DNA of 64,000 nt from an uncultured Lachnospiraceae bacterium (GCA_910584845.1 CAJUDH010000003.1:1-64000), one strand, 5' to 3'. Positions 9,188 to 18,514 are shown, numbered from the stretch's first letter. Notes: generated by a model not told the origin, from the letters alone. Made by a program: numbers and translations.

Positions 9188-9689
9188 GTAGCATCGTCTC
9201 CTGTAAGTTGTTTGTTGTATTTTTGCTGAAATCCATAATAACATAAAAAGGCTTTTGCTTCAATTCTCCAATGCCAATATATTGATTTTTGTTGGGCGGT
9301 CATGATAGGATAGCCAAACGGTATTAAATGGAAATTATACTTTGGAAGAATATTGGGATATTTGACATAGGTATTTGATTTTTATACCTTTTCCGTATAA
9401 AATGTAGGCATGGGCCAACAGCCAATTTTTGGAGGAGGGAAGACGAAAAAAGGATCGATACGGCGTGGGGCCGCGGGGCCAATCCGGCAATTGGGGAGGC
9501 GCCGGCCGGGGTTTTAGCCAAGATGGAAAAAGCTGCTTTTGAAGGGGCTTGCATAGCCTGGGCGCGGTTTTTGTGGCGGCGTATCTGGCGCCGGCCGCGT
9601 TTTGGCCGGAACATGCCGGGAAACGGGCAAAGGCCCTTAAAATAAAGGGTTCCCGGAAGGGCCCGAATAAAATAAAGGAGGTAAGGCAA
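9188..9689. other. 500-bp gene-free region upstream of transaldolase
   Basis: No convincing gene. On plus it carries a -35-like TTGATT near 9294 and an inverted repeat AGGTAT-N9-ATACCT at 9369-9389 next to TATAAA, which together may form a regulated promoter. From about 9430 it is GC-rich and probably 5' leader. The open frame running into the transaldolase from 9549 lacks a ribosome site and family similarity. Confidence 0.4.
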
Positions 9690-10343
9690 ATGAAATTTTT
9701 CGTGGATACAGCCAATGTGGAGGAAGTCCGCAAGGCCAATGATATGGGGATTATCTGCGGCGTGACCACCAATCCGTCGCTGATCGCCAAAGAGGGGCGC
9801 GATTTTAAACAGGTAATTGCCGAGATTGCTTCTATGGTGGACGGGCCTATTAGCGGTGAAGTAAAGGCAACCACCGTGGACGCGGAGGGGATGGTTCGGG
9901 AAGGGCGGGAGATTGCCGCCATCCATCCCAACATGGTGGTGAAAATCCCCATGACTATAGAGGGCTTAAAAGCAGTGAAGATCCTTTGCGCGGAGGGCAT
10001 CCCTACCAATGTAACCTTGATATTTTCTGCCGCCCAGGCCCTTCTTGCCGCCCGCGCCGGGGCTGCCTACGTATCCCCGTTTTTGGGGCGCCTGGATGAT
10101 ATTTCTATGCCGGGGATTGACTTGATCCGGGAGATTGCAGATATTTTTGCCATCCATGAAATCAGCACAAAGGTCATAGCCGCCAGCGTCCGCCATCCCA
10201 TCCACGTAATTGACTGCGCCCGCGCCGGGGCCCAGATCGCTACGGTCCCTTATAAAGTGTTAGAGCAGATGACGAAGCATCCCCTGACAGACGCAGGGGT
10301 TAAAAAGTTCCAGGCAGATTACCGGGCCGTATTCGGGGAATAG
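9690..10343 (+). CDS. Transaldolase / fructose-6-phosphate aldolase-like (TalC/FSA)
   Basis: Class I Schiff-base aldolase of 217 residues, the short TalC/FSA type. It either transfers dihydroxyacetone units between sugar phosphates (pentose phosphate pathway) or cleaves fructose 6-phosphate. The start MKFFVDTANV is set by AAAGGAGG upstream. Seen are CGVTTNPSLIAKEG, the Schiff-base lysine in VVKIPMT (Lys85) and YVSPFLGRLDD. In this subfamily transaldolase and aldolase activity cannot be told apart by eye. It is followed by an intrinsic terminator, so it is probably monocistronic. Confidence 0.93.
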   Translation: MKFFVDTANVEEVRKANDMGIICGVTTNPSLIAKEGRDFKQVIAEIASMVDGPISGEVKATTVDAEGMVREGREIAAIHPNMVVKIPMTIEGLKAVKILCAEGIPTNVTLIFSAAQALLAARAGAAYVSPFLGRLDDISMPGIDLIREIADIFAIHEISTKVIAASVRHPIHVIDCARAGAQIATVPYKVLEQMTKHPLTDAGVKKFQADYRAVFGE

Positions 10344-10389
10344 GAATTGCCCCAGGAAACCGGGCCGTATGAAGCTGCATTCCCGAAAG

Positions 10390-10427
10390 TCCGGGGGCGG
10401 CAAAAACAGCCCCCGGCTTTTTCTGTT
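10390..10427 (+). terminator. Intrinsic terminator after transaldolase
   Basis: CCGGGGGC/GCCCCCGG stem with an A-rich loop, followed by a CTTTTTCTG run. The rest of 10344-10684 has no recognised gene. Confidence 0.85.
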
Positions 10428-10684
10428 TTGCCACATACTTACCCTTTGCAGGAAAGGGGCGTATGCCCAGGCGCTGCCTTCGTGGCGTAAGCCCCCTTGT
10501 CCATGTAGAGTATTTACAGGTCCTAGCCTGTGTGCTAAAATGAAAAAGTACAAAATACCCGTACAGCTGGCCGGCATATGGCTGGCAGGGCGGCTTTGCC
10601 GGATTAACAAAAAGCCCTGCGGCTATAGGCGGGTTCCGGGTATGGATAGGAAGCAGTTTTTCATGGCAGAGAAGGAGGGCATTT

Positions 10685-12043
10685 ATGAAAAGAAGAAGGA
10701 TAGGGGCAATCGCTGCCACGGCCTTTGCGGTTTTGGCGGCTACGGCCTGTGGGGGAAATAGCGGGCAGGTAGTGGAGAGCGTGCCGGTGGAAAGCACCAC
10801 CCAGGCAACTCTTGGGGCGGAAAGCGATGCCGGCAAAGAGGATGTGGCGCAAGGGGAGGCTTTGGAGGCCGAAAAAGGGCGGTTTTCCCAGGAGGATCCG
10901 TCGGAATATTTAAAAACCTATTTTGACGTAGAAATCGGGCAAGACGTGGATGCGGCATCGTTTTCGGAAAACCTGAAAAAAGTGGCCGGTGGGGAAGCCC
11001 CGGCCATAGAAGGCGGCCTGACCTGGATGGCGGCTTTGGACGGGGCGGTTAAGGCGGCGGATTATGAGGAGCTGGCCCTTAGCTATCCGGAGGAGAAGGC
11101 CCAGGGGCGTTTGGAGGCCTACGGCATTGAGGCGGCCGGGCTGGAAGGGGCCCAAAAGGCAGTGCTGGCATGCGCCCTGGATGTGTCGCTTGTAACAGAA
11201 GCCGACGGGAAACGGGCGGCAGCAGGCGAGGCTTTTACACCGGCAGACGAGGGGCGCCTGCTGATGCAGGTGGCGGACGCCAACGGCGACGGCAGGAATT
11301 ATCTTGGCATGGCCAGCGACCCAGACATCTACGGGAAACTGGACCAGGCATGGAATTCCTTTATCCTTTTTGATGACAGCCAGCTGTCCCAGGTGGGGAA
11401 AGCGGCGGTGGAGCAGGGGATCACCACAGGGTATGGCATAAAATCTGCCGCCTATGACGCACGGTTTTTACCGGACCTGACTTTGCAGTATGGCCATTCG
11501 GATATGAAACACGCCCGCCAGCTGATGGGTTTGCTAAACAGCGAGGGGATTGATGCCAAAGTCCAGCTGGAGCCGAAGGTCAGCATTTACCAATACCTGC
11601 TGGAGTGGGGGCCTGTCCCGGAGCCTACGCCTACTTACGAGGTGAAGGAGTTTGACGGCTTATACCTGGTTTATGCAGTGGAATATGATTTGAAATTGGA
11701 ATTTGGCAATACCGGGGATATGCTCCGTTTTGACTCGGTGATCCAGGAATTTGCCAAAAAGAACGAAGGGAATGAGGATGCGGTGGGCCTGATCTACGGC
11801 TCCTGGTGGCAGCCGCTTTACAGCACCGTCAGGGAGGGGATGCCAGAGGACGGGTACCATGCGATTTTTGACTGTGTGGTGACCAACGGGATGTACTCCA
11901 TCCATCCTTTTGCCTTGCCGGAAGATAAGGATGCTGTGATCGATAAGCTGAAAGAGCTGTCAGGCGGGCTGCAGGTGGAGGCCGAGCAGCGGTATTGCAA
12001 CACGGCGTTTTACCATTACTTGAAAGGGGAGGATTACCAATAG
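10685..12043 (+). CDS. Predicted lipoprotein, family not recognised
   Basis: Exported protein of 452 residues. It has a basic N-terminus, a hydrophobic segment and a lipobox-like LAATAC with Cys at about residue 22, followed by a Ser/Thr/Gly/Glu-rich linker. The mature part begins near residue 70. It contains a DANGDGRNY loop resembling an EF-hand, but a single loop is not enough to claim calcium binding. A PEPTPTYE segment separates two apparent halves. GAGAAGGAGGG precedes the ATG. It lies alone, with no transporter next to it until the TAXI operon 320 bp on. I do not recognise a family; a solute-binding or envelope role is only a guess. Confidence 0.8.
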   Translation: MKRRRIGAIAATAFAVLAATACGGNSGQVVESVPVESTTQATLGAESDAGKEDVAQGEALEAEKGRFSQEDPSEYLKTYFDVEIGQDVDAASFSENLKKVAGGEAPAIEGGLTWMAALDGAVKAADYEELALSYPEEKAQGRLEAYGIEAAGLEGAQKAVLACALDVSLVTEADGKRAAAGEAFTPADEGRLLMQVADANGDGRNYLGMASDPDIYGKLDQAWNSFILFDDSQLSQVGKAAVEQGITTGYGIKSAAYDARFLPDLTLQYGHSDMKHARQLMGLLNSEGIDAKVQLEPKVSIYQYLLEWGPVPEPTPTYEVKEFDGLYLVYAVEYDLKLEFGNTGDMLRFDSVIQEFAKKNEGNEDAVGLIYGSWWQPLYSTVREGMPEDGYHAIFDCVVTNGMYSIHPFALPEDKDAVIDKLKELSGGLQVEAEQRYCNTAFYHYLKGEDYQ

Positions 12044-12120
12044 GGCCAAGGGGCGGCGTGCCGTTTCCGGGTGTATGCCGGCGCTTCAAGTTCAGGAAGC
12101 GCACCGGATGGGACCGATAG

Positions 12121-12171
12121 CGAAGGGGCTTTGGAAGGCCGGCAGTTTGCCGGCCTTCCAGGGCCCCTTCG
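12121..12171. repeat. Long perfect hairpin downstream of lipoprotein gene
   Basis: A 13-bp perfect stem TGGAAGGCCGGCA/TGCCGGCCTTCCA (loop GTT), extended by CGAAGGGGC/GCCCCTTCG to ~24-bp arms. A third half-copy (GGAAGGCCGGCAGG) lies near 12208. No T-run follows, so it is not a classical terminator. Confidence 0.6.
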
Positions 12172-12262
12172 CCGTGGATGCAAAAGCCGGCCATGTTACG
12201 CTTTTTGGAAGGCCGGCAGGTATGGTATCCTGTAAGAAAAAGGGATACCGGTAAAAAACTGA

Positions 12263-12291
12263 TTGACAATTCAACGCTTTACCACTATAAT
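12263..12291 (+). promoter_or_regulatory. Promoter of the TAXI TRAP operon
   Basis: TTGACA (12263-12268), 17-bp spacer, TATAAT (12286-12291): a consensus sigma-A promoter about 75 bp before the binding-protein start. Confidence 0.85.
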
Positions 12292-12367
12292 ACATACAAA
12301 CGATTGTAGTTTTCACAATAAAATATATGTGGAAAATACTCGAAAAAGAGGAAAAGAGGAAAAATCT

Positions 12368-13447
12368 ATGAGAATGAAAAAATGGATGGCGCTTGCCCTT
12401 GCCGGTTGTTTTACCTTATCTGCCACTGCCTGCGGCGGCTCCGGAAGTGAGCCTACCACGGCGGCGCCTTCGGATACCACGGCCGCGGCTACCACAGCCG
12501 GCGGTTCCGGCGAGGCCGATACGGCGGCAGGGGATACGGCAAAAGGGCTTACCCCGGAAGAGAGGGCAAAAGAATTCATTACCGTAGGGACCGGCCCTAC
12601 TTCCGGCATTTATTTCCCAATTGGCGGCGCATTTGCCACTGCCCTTAGCAATTACGGCTATCAGACTTCGGCAGAGGCGACCAACGCCACGGGGCAGAAT
12701 ATCCAAAATATTTTAAATAGCGATGCGGAGATTGCCATTGCGATGCAAGATGCGGTTATGCAGGCTTATGAAGCTTCGGGGGCTTATGAAGGGAAAGAGC
12801 CGGCCAGCGGGCTTAGGGCTTTGATGCGGCTATGGCCCAATTACGTGCAGCTGGTAACCACGGCGGATACGGGGATTACTTCTGTGGAAGACCTGCGGGG
12901 CAAAAGGGTCGGCGTAGGGGCGGCCAACTCCGGGGTGGAGATCAATGCCCGGATGATCCTTGACGCCTACGGGATTACGTATGACGACATTACCCCCGAC
13001 TACCTGGCTTATGGCGAAGCCATTGACAATATGAAAAACGGCCAGTGTGACGCCGTGTTTGTAACCTCCGGCCTGCCCAACGCGACGGTTATGGATTTGG
13101 GCGTTTCCTATGACATGGTGGTAATCCCCATCGACGGCGCGGGGCGCGACAAACTGGTTAACGATTACCCCTATTATGCGGAGTCGGTTATTCCCGCGGG
13201 GACTTACAATAACGAAGAAGATGTGGAAGGCGTATTTGTTTACAATATTATGCTGGTCCGTGAAGATTTAAGCGACGAGATGGTTTATGACATTTTAAAC
13301 GGCGTGTTTGAAAACATCAGTACCATTAAAGCTTCCCACAATGCCGCCGACAAGAACATTGACATTACGTTCGGCGTGGATGACATCCAGCTTCCCCTTC
13401 ACCCGGGTGCGGAGGCGTTCTGGAAAGACAACGGCTACATAGAATAA
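12368..13447 (+). CDS. TAXI-family TRAP transporter solute-binding lipoprotein
   Basis: Extracytoplasmic substrate-binding component of a TRAP importer, 359 residues. The signal peptide (MRMKKWMALALAGCFTLSAT) ends at a cysteine, then a Thr/Ala/Gly-rich linker. The TAXI core is clear: FITVGTGPTSGIYFPIGGAF at the start of the mature domain, then QNIQNILNSDAEIAIAMQDA, SVEDLRGKRVGVGAANSG and the hinge region DAVFVTSGLPN. The start was placed at 12368, behind a purine-rich GAGG site and downstream of the promoter. The terminator-like hairpin after it would give more binding protein than permease. The substrate cannot be read; TAXI systems often carry dicarboxylates or amino acids. Confidence 0.92.
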   Translation: MRMKKWMALALAGCFTLSATACGGSGSEPTTAAPSDTTAAATTAGGSGEADTAAGDTAKGLTPEERAKEFITVGTGPTSGIYFPIGGAFATALSNYGYQTSAEATNATGQNIQNILNSDAEIAIAMQDAVMQAYEASGAYEGKEPASGLRALMRLWPNYVQLVTTADTGITSVEDLRGKRVGVGAANSGVEINARMILDAYGITYDDITPDYLAYGEAIDNMKNGQCDAVFVTSGLPNATVMDLGVSYDMVVIPIDGAGRDKLVNDYPYYAESVIPAGTYNNEEDVEGVFVYNIMLVREDLSDEMVYDILNGVFENISTIKASHNAADKNIDITFGVDDIQLPLHPGAEAFWKDNGYIE

Positions 13448-13459
13448 ATAAAGTTAGGC

Positions 13460-13503
13460 ACGAGTGTGTGCGGCGCAGGGAGGTACGGCCGCCGCACTCG
13501 TTT
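13460..13503 (+). terminator. Hairpin between TAXI binding protein and DUF1850 gene
   Basis: CGAGTG...CGGCG pairs with CGCCGCACTCG, followed by TTTCTGTG. It is probably a leaky terminator that raises binding-protein expression over permease. Confidence 0.6.
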
Positions 13504-13644
13504 CTGTGTGGTACGGGCTGCATGCATCAGGAAAAGCCGCCAGGCAAGAGGGGCGGTTTGGCTTGCGGGCCCCGGCCGTTGACGGCCAGCCCCTGGGGCA
13601 AAGGCTTGGTATCGGGCGAAGAAAAGGCAAAAGAGGGTAAAGGG

Positions 13645-14151
13645 ATGGTTGGGAAATGGTTGCGGCGCCCTTTGACGGCGGCAGGGGCGCTGGTTTTGGC
13701 AGCAGGATTTTTCTGGTGGGCTTTTTGGGCGCCGGCAGGCACGGTATTTCAGCTTTATGACCGGGACCGGGGCCGGGTGGTGCTGTCGGTTCCGGTGAAA
13801 GCCGGCGACAAGCTAAGTTTAGAGATTGAACATTCTTTTGAACACATTCCCTGGTATGAGTATTATACGGTGACAGAGGATTTCCAGTTTAACCTGGACG
13901 CCATTGCTGTCGCCGGTTATGGGGCGGGGATACCTGCGGAGATGGATGTCCCCACGCGCATAGAAGGCGGGCTTGTCTGGATGGAAGGGATCAACAGCGT
14001 TTTTCCTAAATTCAGCTGGATTACTTCCGATCAATATATGAAAGTGTTCACCCTAAATGAAAAAGAAATATTCGATTTCCGTTCCTTGCCGGATGCAAGC
14101 CGGATTCGCGGCGAAATTATAAAGAAAAGGGGGTATTTATCTGATGTCTGA
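13645..14151 (+). CDS. DUF1850 protein of a TAXI TRAP system
   Basis: 168 residues with one N-terminal membrane segment (LTAAGALVLAAGFFWWAFWA) and an external domain of the DUF1850 type: KLSLEIEHSFEHIPWYEYYTV, then GGLVWMEGINS. DUF1850 genes often sit between the TAXI binding protein and the fused permease, as here, and probably form a small accessory subunit whose exact role is unknown. The start at 13645 follows AGAGGG; an upstream frame lacks family similarity. Its stop overlaps the permease start by 8 bp, so they are translationally coupled. Confidence 0.85.
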   Translation: MVGKWLRRPLTAAGALVLAAGFFWWAFWAPAGTVFQLYDRDRGRVVLSVPVKAGDKLSLEIEHSFEHIPWYEYYTVTEDFQFNLDAIAVAGYGAGIPAEMDVPTRIEGGLVWMEGINSVFPKFSWITSDQYMKVFTLNEKEIFDFRSLPDASRIRGEIIKKRGYLSDV

Positions 14152-16117
14152 TAAAAATAGCGTCAATGGTGCAGAAATTATGGAAAAATACGAAAAAGAA
14201 TCCCGCACGCGTACCTTTCCCAACCGATTTTTAAACCGGGCTGTTTACGTGCTGTGCCTGGCTTTTACGGTTTATCACCTGGCCTATGCGTCCGGGATCC
14301 GCCTGCTGCAGATGGTAAATATTAAGCACCATGCCATCCATGTGGGCCTGATCCTGGTTTTAGGGTTTACCCTATATCCGGCTTTTGGCAAAAGCAGCCG
14401 GAAAAAGGTTGTTTGGTATGACTGGTTTTTTATCGCCCTGTGCGCGGTTATGCCAATTTATGTATTCGTCCGGTACCCGGCGTTTATTTCTACCGGTTTT
14501 TCCGGCGACGCCATTGATATTGTCATGGGGACTTTGCTGATCCTTTTGGTCATGGAATGTTCCCGCCGGATTTCCGGCCCGGCCCTGACAATCCTTTCGG
14601 CCCTTTTCCTGGTATATGCGCTTATGGGCCGTTCCTTCCCAGGTATTTTCCGCCACCGCGGCTATACCTGGCATCGGGTTGTTACTTACCTGACTACGGA
14701 TATTTACGGCATTTACGGCACGTCCATCAAAGTTTCGGCCACGTACATCGTGCTGTTTATTATTTTCGGCGACGTAATGAACAAATGCGGCATGGGGCAA
14801 TTTTTTAACGATATTGCCAATGCCCTGGCAGGGCATACCAAAGGCGGCCCGGCCAAGGTCGCTGTGCTGGCTTCCGGTTTCCTGGGTTCCATCAACGGCT
14901 CTGCGGTGGCTAACGTGGTGACTACCGGTACCTTTACCATCCCGCTTATGAAGAAGACCGGATATTCCAAAGAGTTTGCCGGCGCCGTGGAGGCTACCGC
15001 TTCTGTGGGCGGGCAGCTGCTGCCGCCTATTATGGGCGCGGCGGCGTTTGTTATGGCGGAAACTTTGGGGGTGAAGTACGGGGTAATTATCCGCGCTGCC
15101 GTGCTCCCGGCTTTGATTTACTACCTGGGGATCATTTTACAGGTTCAGATGCGTGCGGATAAAGACGGCCTCCAGGGCCTTCCCAAAAGCCAGATGCCGA
15201 AAGTAAGGGATGTGATGAAGGAGCGGGGCCATTTGCTGATCCCCATTGTATTTTTGCTTTATATGTTGATTTTCAGCGGAAAGACCGTTATTTTCAGTGC
15301 TTTTTGGACCATTATGGCCACCATAGCCGTAGCGCAGCTGCGTCCTGTGAGCCGTATGGGATTAAAGGACATCGGGGATGCTTTTGTTTCCGGCGCCAAA
15401 TCCACCGTGTCCGTGGCCATTGCCTGTGCCTGTGTGGGCATTATTGTGGGAGTCTGCGGCCAGACCGGCTTTGCCCTTAACGTGGCCCATGCCATTATCA
15501 GCATCGGGCAGCACGCAATCCCGGGCAGCGCTGCGGCCAGCTTGTTCCTGACCCTTTTGTTCACTATGGTTACTTGCATGATCCTGGGCATGGGGCTGCC
15601 GTCCATCCCTTCTTACCTGATTACGGCGACCATTGCGGCCCCGGCCCTGGTGGAGCTGGGCCAGGCGGAGATTGCGGCCCATATGTTCTGCTTCTATTTT
15701 GCCATGTTCGCCAACTTGACGCCCCCGGTGGCCCTGGCAGCCTTTGCCGCGGCCGGGCTTTCAGGGGGGAGCCCCATGAAGACAGGGTGGCAATCGGTGA
15801 AGCTGGCTTTGGCCGGGTTTATCGTCCCGTTTATGTTCGTGTACAACCCGCAGCTTTTGCTGGAGGATGTCACTGTGGCCGGGGGCCTGCAGGTGGTGGC
15901 CACGTCCTGTGTAGGCGTGCTTTTGATTGCGGCTGCGGTGGAAGGGTATCTGAAAGGAAGGCTGAATGTGGCAATGCGCCTGGTGGCGGCAATCGGGGCG
16001 CTGCTGCTGATTGACGGAGGCGGCAAGACGGACCTTCTTGGCATTTTGTGCCTGGCAGTGGTAATAGGGGTGCAGATGATGAAAGTCCGGATGGTTCCGG
16101 CAGATAACGCGGTCTGA
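14144..16117 (+). CDS. TRAP transporter fused permease (4TM+12TM)
   Basis: Integral membrane subunit of 657 residues, the fused small and large permease typical of TAXI systems, using an ion gradient rather than ATP. The N-terminal third holds the four-helix small-permease equivalent. The remainder is the DctM-like large part, with conserved GSINGSAVANVVTTGTFTIP, EATASVGGQLLPPIMGAAAF and GMGLPSIPSYLI. It overlaps the DUF1850 gene and ends before a strong bidirectional terminator, closing the operon. Confidence 0.95.
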   Translation: MSDKNSVNGAEIMEKYEKESRTRTFPNRFLNRAVYVLCLAFTVYHLAYASGIRLLQMVNIKHHAIHVGLILVLGFTLYPAFGKSSRKKVVWYDWFFIALCAVMPIYVFVRYPAFISTGFSGDAIDIVMGTLLILLVMECSRRISGPALTILSALFLVYALMGRSFPGIFRHRGYTWHRVVTYLTTDIYGIYGTSIKVSATYIVLFIIFGDVMNKCGMGQFFNDIANALAGHTKGGPAKVAVLASGFLGSINGSAVANVVTTGTFTIPLMKKTGYSKEFAGAVEATASVGGQLLPPIMGAAAFVMAETLGVKYGVIIRAAVLPALIYYLGIILQVQMRADKDGLQGLPKSQMPKVRDVMKERGHLLIPIVFLLYMLIFSGKTVIFSAFWTIMATIAVAQLRPVSRMGLKDIGDAFVSGAKSTVSVAIACACVGIIVGVCGQTGFALNVAHAIISIGQHAIPGSAAASLFLTLLFTMVTCMILGMGLPSIPSYLITATIAAPALVELGQAEIAAHMFCFYFAMFANLTPPVALAAFAAAGLSGGSPMKTGWQSVKLALAGFIVPFMFVYNPQLLLEDVTVAGGLQVVATSCVGVLLIAAAVEGYLKGRLNVAMRLVAAIGALLLIDGGGKTDLLGILCLAVVIGVQMMKVRMVPADNAV

Positions 16118-16202
16118 AAAATAAAGAGGATATGGCAGTACAGCCGGCCTGGCGGGCTTTCTTAAGCGGGGGGCAAGGCGGGCAGTTTCAAAATAGCAAG
16201 GC

Positions 16203-16233
16203 AAAGGGGATACCGGTTACCGGTATCCCCTTT
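16203..16233. terminator. Perfect bidirectional terminator between TRAP permease and peptidase
   Basis: Perfect 14-bp stem AAAGGGGATACCGG/CCGGTATCCCCTTT with loop TTA. It lies between convergent genes and its stem ends give T-rich tails both ways. Confidence 0.85.
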
Positions 16234-16264
16234 GTTTGGATTCCACCGGGGCGGTTCTAAAGGT

Positions 16265-17614
16265 TTACGCTTTGGCAAATTCCTCCATAACGGTGGCCAC
16301 CATTTTAATGGCATTGATATAATCTTCCAGGATAATATTTTCGTTCGGCGCATGGATATTGGAAGCTTCGTTCCCCGCGCCGAACATGACGGCATCCAGG
16401 CCGGCGTCATGGCAGAACTGGTACATGGCTGTGGTGCCTGAGCTGCTGATGAATACTTCCGGCTTCATGCCGTAGACCGGTTCTACGCATTGGATCACGG
16501 TCTGGGCGAACAGGCATTCCGGGTTGGCGCGGAAAGGCGGCTCCCCGGAAAGGCGCACCACTTCAATGTCCGTAAAGCCCCGGCGGTCCAAATGATCCCG
16601 TAACAATTTGAAAATTTCGTCCGGCTTCTGATCCGGGACCAGGCGCAGGTCCATTTTCACCACAGCACTGCCGGGCATGACGGTTTTGGCGCCGTCCCCA
16701 AGGTAGCCTGCTTTAAATCCGGCGATATTGGCGGTCGGCTGGTAATACAGCTTTTCCAACAAAGGGACGCCGGTGAGGCCGTTGATAAACCCGTCCAGCC
16801 CCAGCCTTTCCCTGGTCTTTTCCTCGCGGAAATGGAGGGTTTCCAGGCAGGCCATCTCATAGTCCGTCGGTTTTTTTACGCTGTCGTAAAACCCGTCGAT
16901 GGTAACATGGTCATTGGCGTCTTTCATGGTTGCCAAAGCCTGGACCAGCCGCCAGGCGGGGTTTTTTACAATAGCGGCATTGCTGGAATGGAGGTCGCTG
17001 ATTGCAGTGCGGCAGCGCAGTTCAATATACAAAAGCCCTTTGACCCCCAGCCCTACTTCCAGGGGGCCGTCCAGCTGCTTGCTCCCCCCTTCCCAAGCAA
17101 ACCCGTCTGTCTTCAAACGTTCCGGGTATTTGTGGGCAAATTCCGATAAATGGGGGCTGCCGATCTCTTCTTCACCTTCATAAATCAGCTTAATGTTTAA
17201 GGGCAGCTGGCCGTAAACGGCCTGATAGGCCTTGATGGCGCAGACACGGGCCAGCAGGCTCCCTTTGTTGTCCGTAGAGCCGCGGGAATAAAGCTTCCCG
17301 TCCCGGATCTGCGCGCCAAAAGGGTCGCTTTCCCACTCATCCAGGGGATCCGGGGGCTGGACGTCATAGTGGTTGTAGAAAGAAAGGGTGCGGTTTTCGT
17401 TCTTCCCCTTGATTTCGCCGTAAATAATGGGGTTTCCGCTGGTTTCTACAATATCTGGCGTGATCTGGATGGTGGCCAGTTCTTCCACAATCAGGTCAAC
17501 CATTTCCCGGATACCTACGTTTTGGGCAGATATGCTGGGTTGGCGGCAAAACTTCTGCAGCAAGGCGATATACTCATCCTTGTGGGCGTCAACATAGTCG
17601 TAAAGCCGTTTCAT
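16265..17614 (-). CDS. M20-family metallopeptidase (dipeptidase-like)
   Basis: Zinc amidohydrolase of 449 residues, probably cytosolic and acting on dipeptides or N-acyl amino acids. Metal-site motifs of the M20 family are present in order: FYNHYDVQPPD (His), YSRGSTDNKG (bridging Asp), IYEGEEEIGSPH (catalytic and metal Glu), and a C-terminal His in SNIHAPNE. The lid domain lies between. AAAGGAGG precedes the ATG. It is transcribed away from a MarR gene. Its own promoter is overlapped downstream by a palindrome also found at the peptide transporter promoter, which suggests a joint role in using imported peptides. Confidence 0.93.
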   Translation of the reverse strand: MKRLYDYVDAHKDEYIALLQKFCRQPSISAQNVGIREMVDLIVEELATIQITPDIVETSGNPIIYGEIKGKNENRTLSFYNHYDVQPPDPLDEWESDPFGAQIRDGKLYSRGSTDNKGSLLARVCAIKAYQAVYGQLPLNIKLIYEGEEEIGSPHLSEFAHKYPERLKTDGFAWEGGSKQLDGPLEVGLGVKGLLYIELRCRTAISDLHSSNAAIVKNPAWRLVQALATMKDANDHVTIDGFYDSVKKPTDYEMACLETLHFREEKTRERLGLDGFINGLTGVPLLEKLYYQPTANIAGFKAGYLGDGAKTVMPGSAVVKMDLRLVPDQKPDEIFKLLRDHLDRRGFTDIEVVRLSGEPPFRANPECLFAQTVIQCVEPVYGMKPEVFISSSGTTAMYQFCHDAGLDAVMFGAGNEASNIHAPNENIILEDYINAIKMVATVMEEFAKA

Positions 17615-17682
17615 TTGATTCCTCCTTTTGGTCCTTCACTCCCAAAGCCTTCCTGGGTTTGGCTTCTAAGAAGCTTTACAAT

Positions 17683-17703
17683 AGTGTTAAGTGACTTAAT
17701 ACT
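17683..17703. promoter_or_regulatory. Probable MarR operator, peptidase side
   Basis: AGTGTTAAGTGACTTAATACT is a nearly perfect 21-bp palindrome just downstream of the peptidase -10 box. The same core TTAAGTGA recurs at 18515-18533. Confidence 0.65.
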
Positions 17704-17715
17704 CAGGTTAGGGCT

Positions 17716-17744
17716 ATCATACCACTTGGCTGAAATGATGTCAA
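17716..17744 (-). promoter_or_regulatory. Promoter of the M20 peptidase gene
   Basis: On minus: TTGACA (17744-17739), 17-bp spacer, TATGAT (17721-17716). The palindrome at 17683-17703 covers the start of the transcript. Confidence 0.8.
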
Positions 17745-17798
17745 CAAATTACTGTTTCCAGGCAGGCTTGCGAAAAGCAAAACAGGGCCAAACAGCCT

Positions 17799-17827
17799 TT
17801 GACATTTTTCCGGTAACGTTTTATATT
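17799..17827 (+). promoter_or_regulatory. Promoter of the MarR gene
   Basis: TTGACA (17799-17804), 17-bp spacer, TATATT (17822-17827), about 60 bp before the start codon. No copy of the palindrome overlaps it. Confidence 0.75.
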
Positions 17828-17889
17828 GTTAGAGGCGGCAGGGGGTTCCAAAAGGGGATCCGCTAAAATGTAAGATGGAGGAGGGAGTT

Positions 17890-18417
17890 ATGGCAACGGA
17901 AGAGGAAATAAAATTAATTATTGACCATTTGGTGCACCATTCCGTTTACCGGATCGGAATGGTGTATGATTTTACCACTGTGTGCAACGCCATGGCCAAC
18001 CGGCCCAGGGAGTACGAGCCGGGGCTGTTTTTGACCATGGTGGAAGTCCGGATTGTATTGGAAATTGCGCAAAAGCCCGGGATTACGGCTTCCGAGCTTT
18101 GTAAAACCTCAAAAAGGACCAGGAGCGCCATGTCCCAGATTGTGAAAAAACTGAAACAGAAAAACATGGTATACGGTGAGGCCAGCAACGAACATCAAAA
18201 GAGGATGCTTTTGTACCCTACGGAAGAAGGAATGAAACTGCGCAACCACATTGTCCGGAACAAGGAAGAGGATAAAACCCGGGTATTTACCCGGCTGATT
18301 GAAAAAGGATGCAGCGCAAAAGAGCTGGAAAGCTTTTATAAAGTCATGGATATTTATATGAACCTGATGATTGAGGAACCGAAAACCGGCTGGGATTATT
18401 TGATCCCGAAACATTGA
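17890..18417 (+). CDS. MarR-family transcriptional regulator
   Basis: 175-residue winged-helix DNA-binding protein; MarR dimers bind pseudo-palindromes and release on ligand binding. The central wHTH is evident in PGITASELCKTSKRTRSAMS (recognition region) followed by the wing around KRMLLYPTEEG; flanking helices form the dimer interface. The start at 17890 is chosen for the GGAGGAGGG spaced 5 bases upstream. It sits between the M20 peptidase (divergent) and the peptide ABC operon (same direction), and matching palindromes at both make these its likely targets. The sensed ligand is unknown. Confidence 0.9.
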   Translation: MATEEEIKLIIDHLVHHSVYRIGMVYDFTTVCNAMANRPREYEPGLFLTMVEVRIVLEIAQKPGITASELCKTSKRTRSAMSQIVKKLKQKNMVYGEASNEHQKRMLLYPTEEGMKLRNHIVRNKEEDKTRVFTRLIEKGCSAKELESFYKVMDIYMNLMIEEPKTGWDYLIPKH

Positions 18418-18485
18418 GGGGCTGTATGGAACGATTTTCGGGGTGGTAAATAAGATCCAAAATTTGGAAAGGGAAATTTTGTGTG

Positions 18486-18514
18486 TTGACAAAAAACGCC
18501 CTATAGACTATAAT
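18486..18514 (+). promoter_or_regulatory. Promoter of the peptide ABC operon
   Basis: TTGACA (18486-18491), 17-bp spacer, TATAAT (18509-18514): full consensus. The adjacent palindrome at 18515-18533 would block it when bound. Confidence 0.9.

Noticed and set aside
9549..9689. Possible 47-residue N-terminal extension of the transaldolase
   Set aside because: There is no ribosome site at 9549, the extension has no family counterpart, and a strong AAAGGAGG marks the ATG at 9690.
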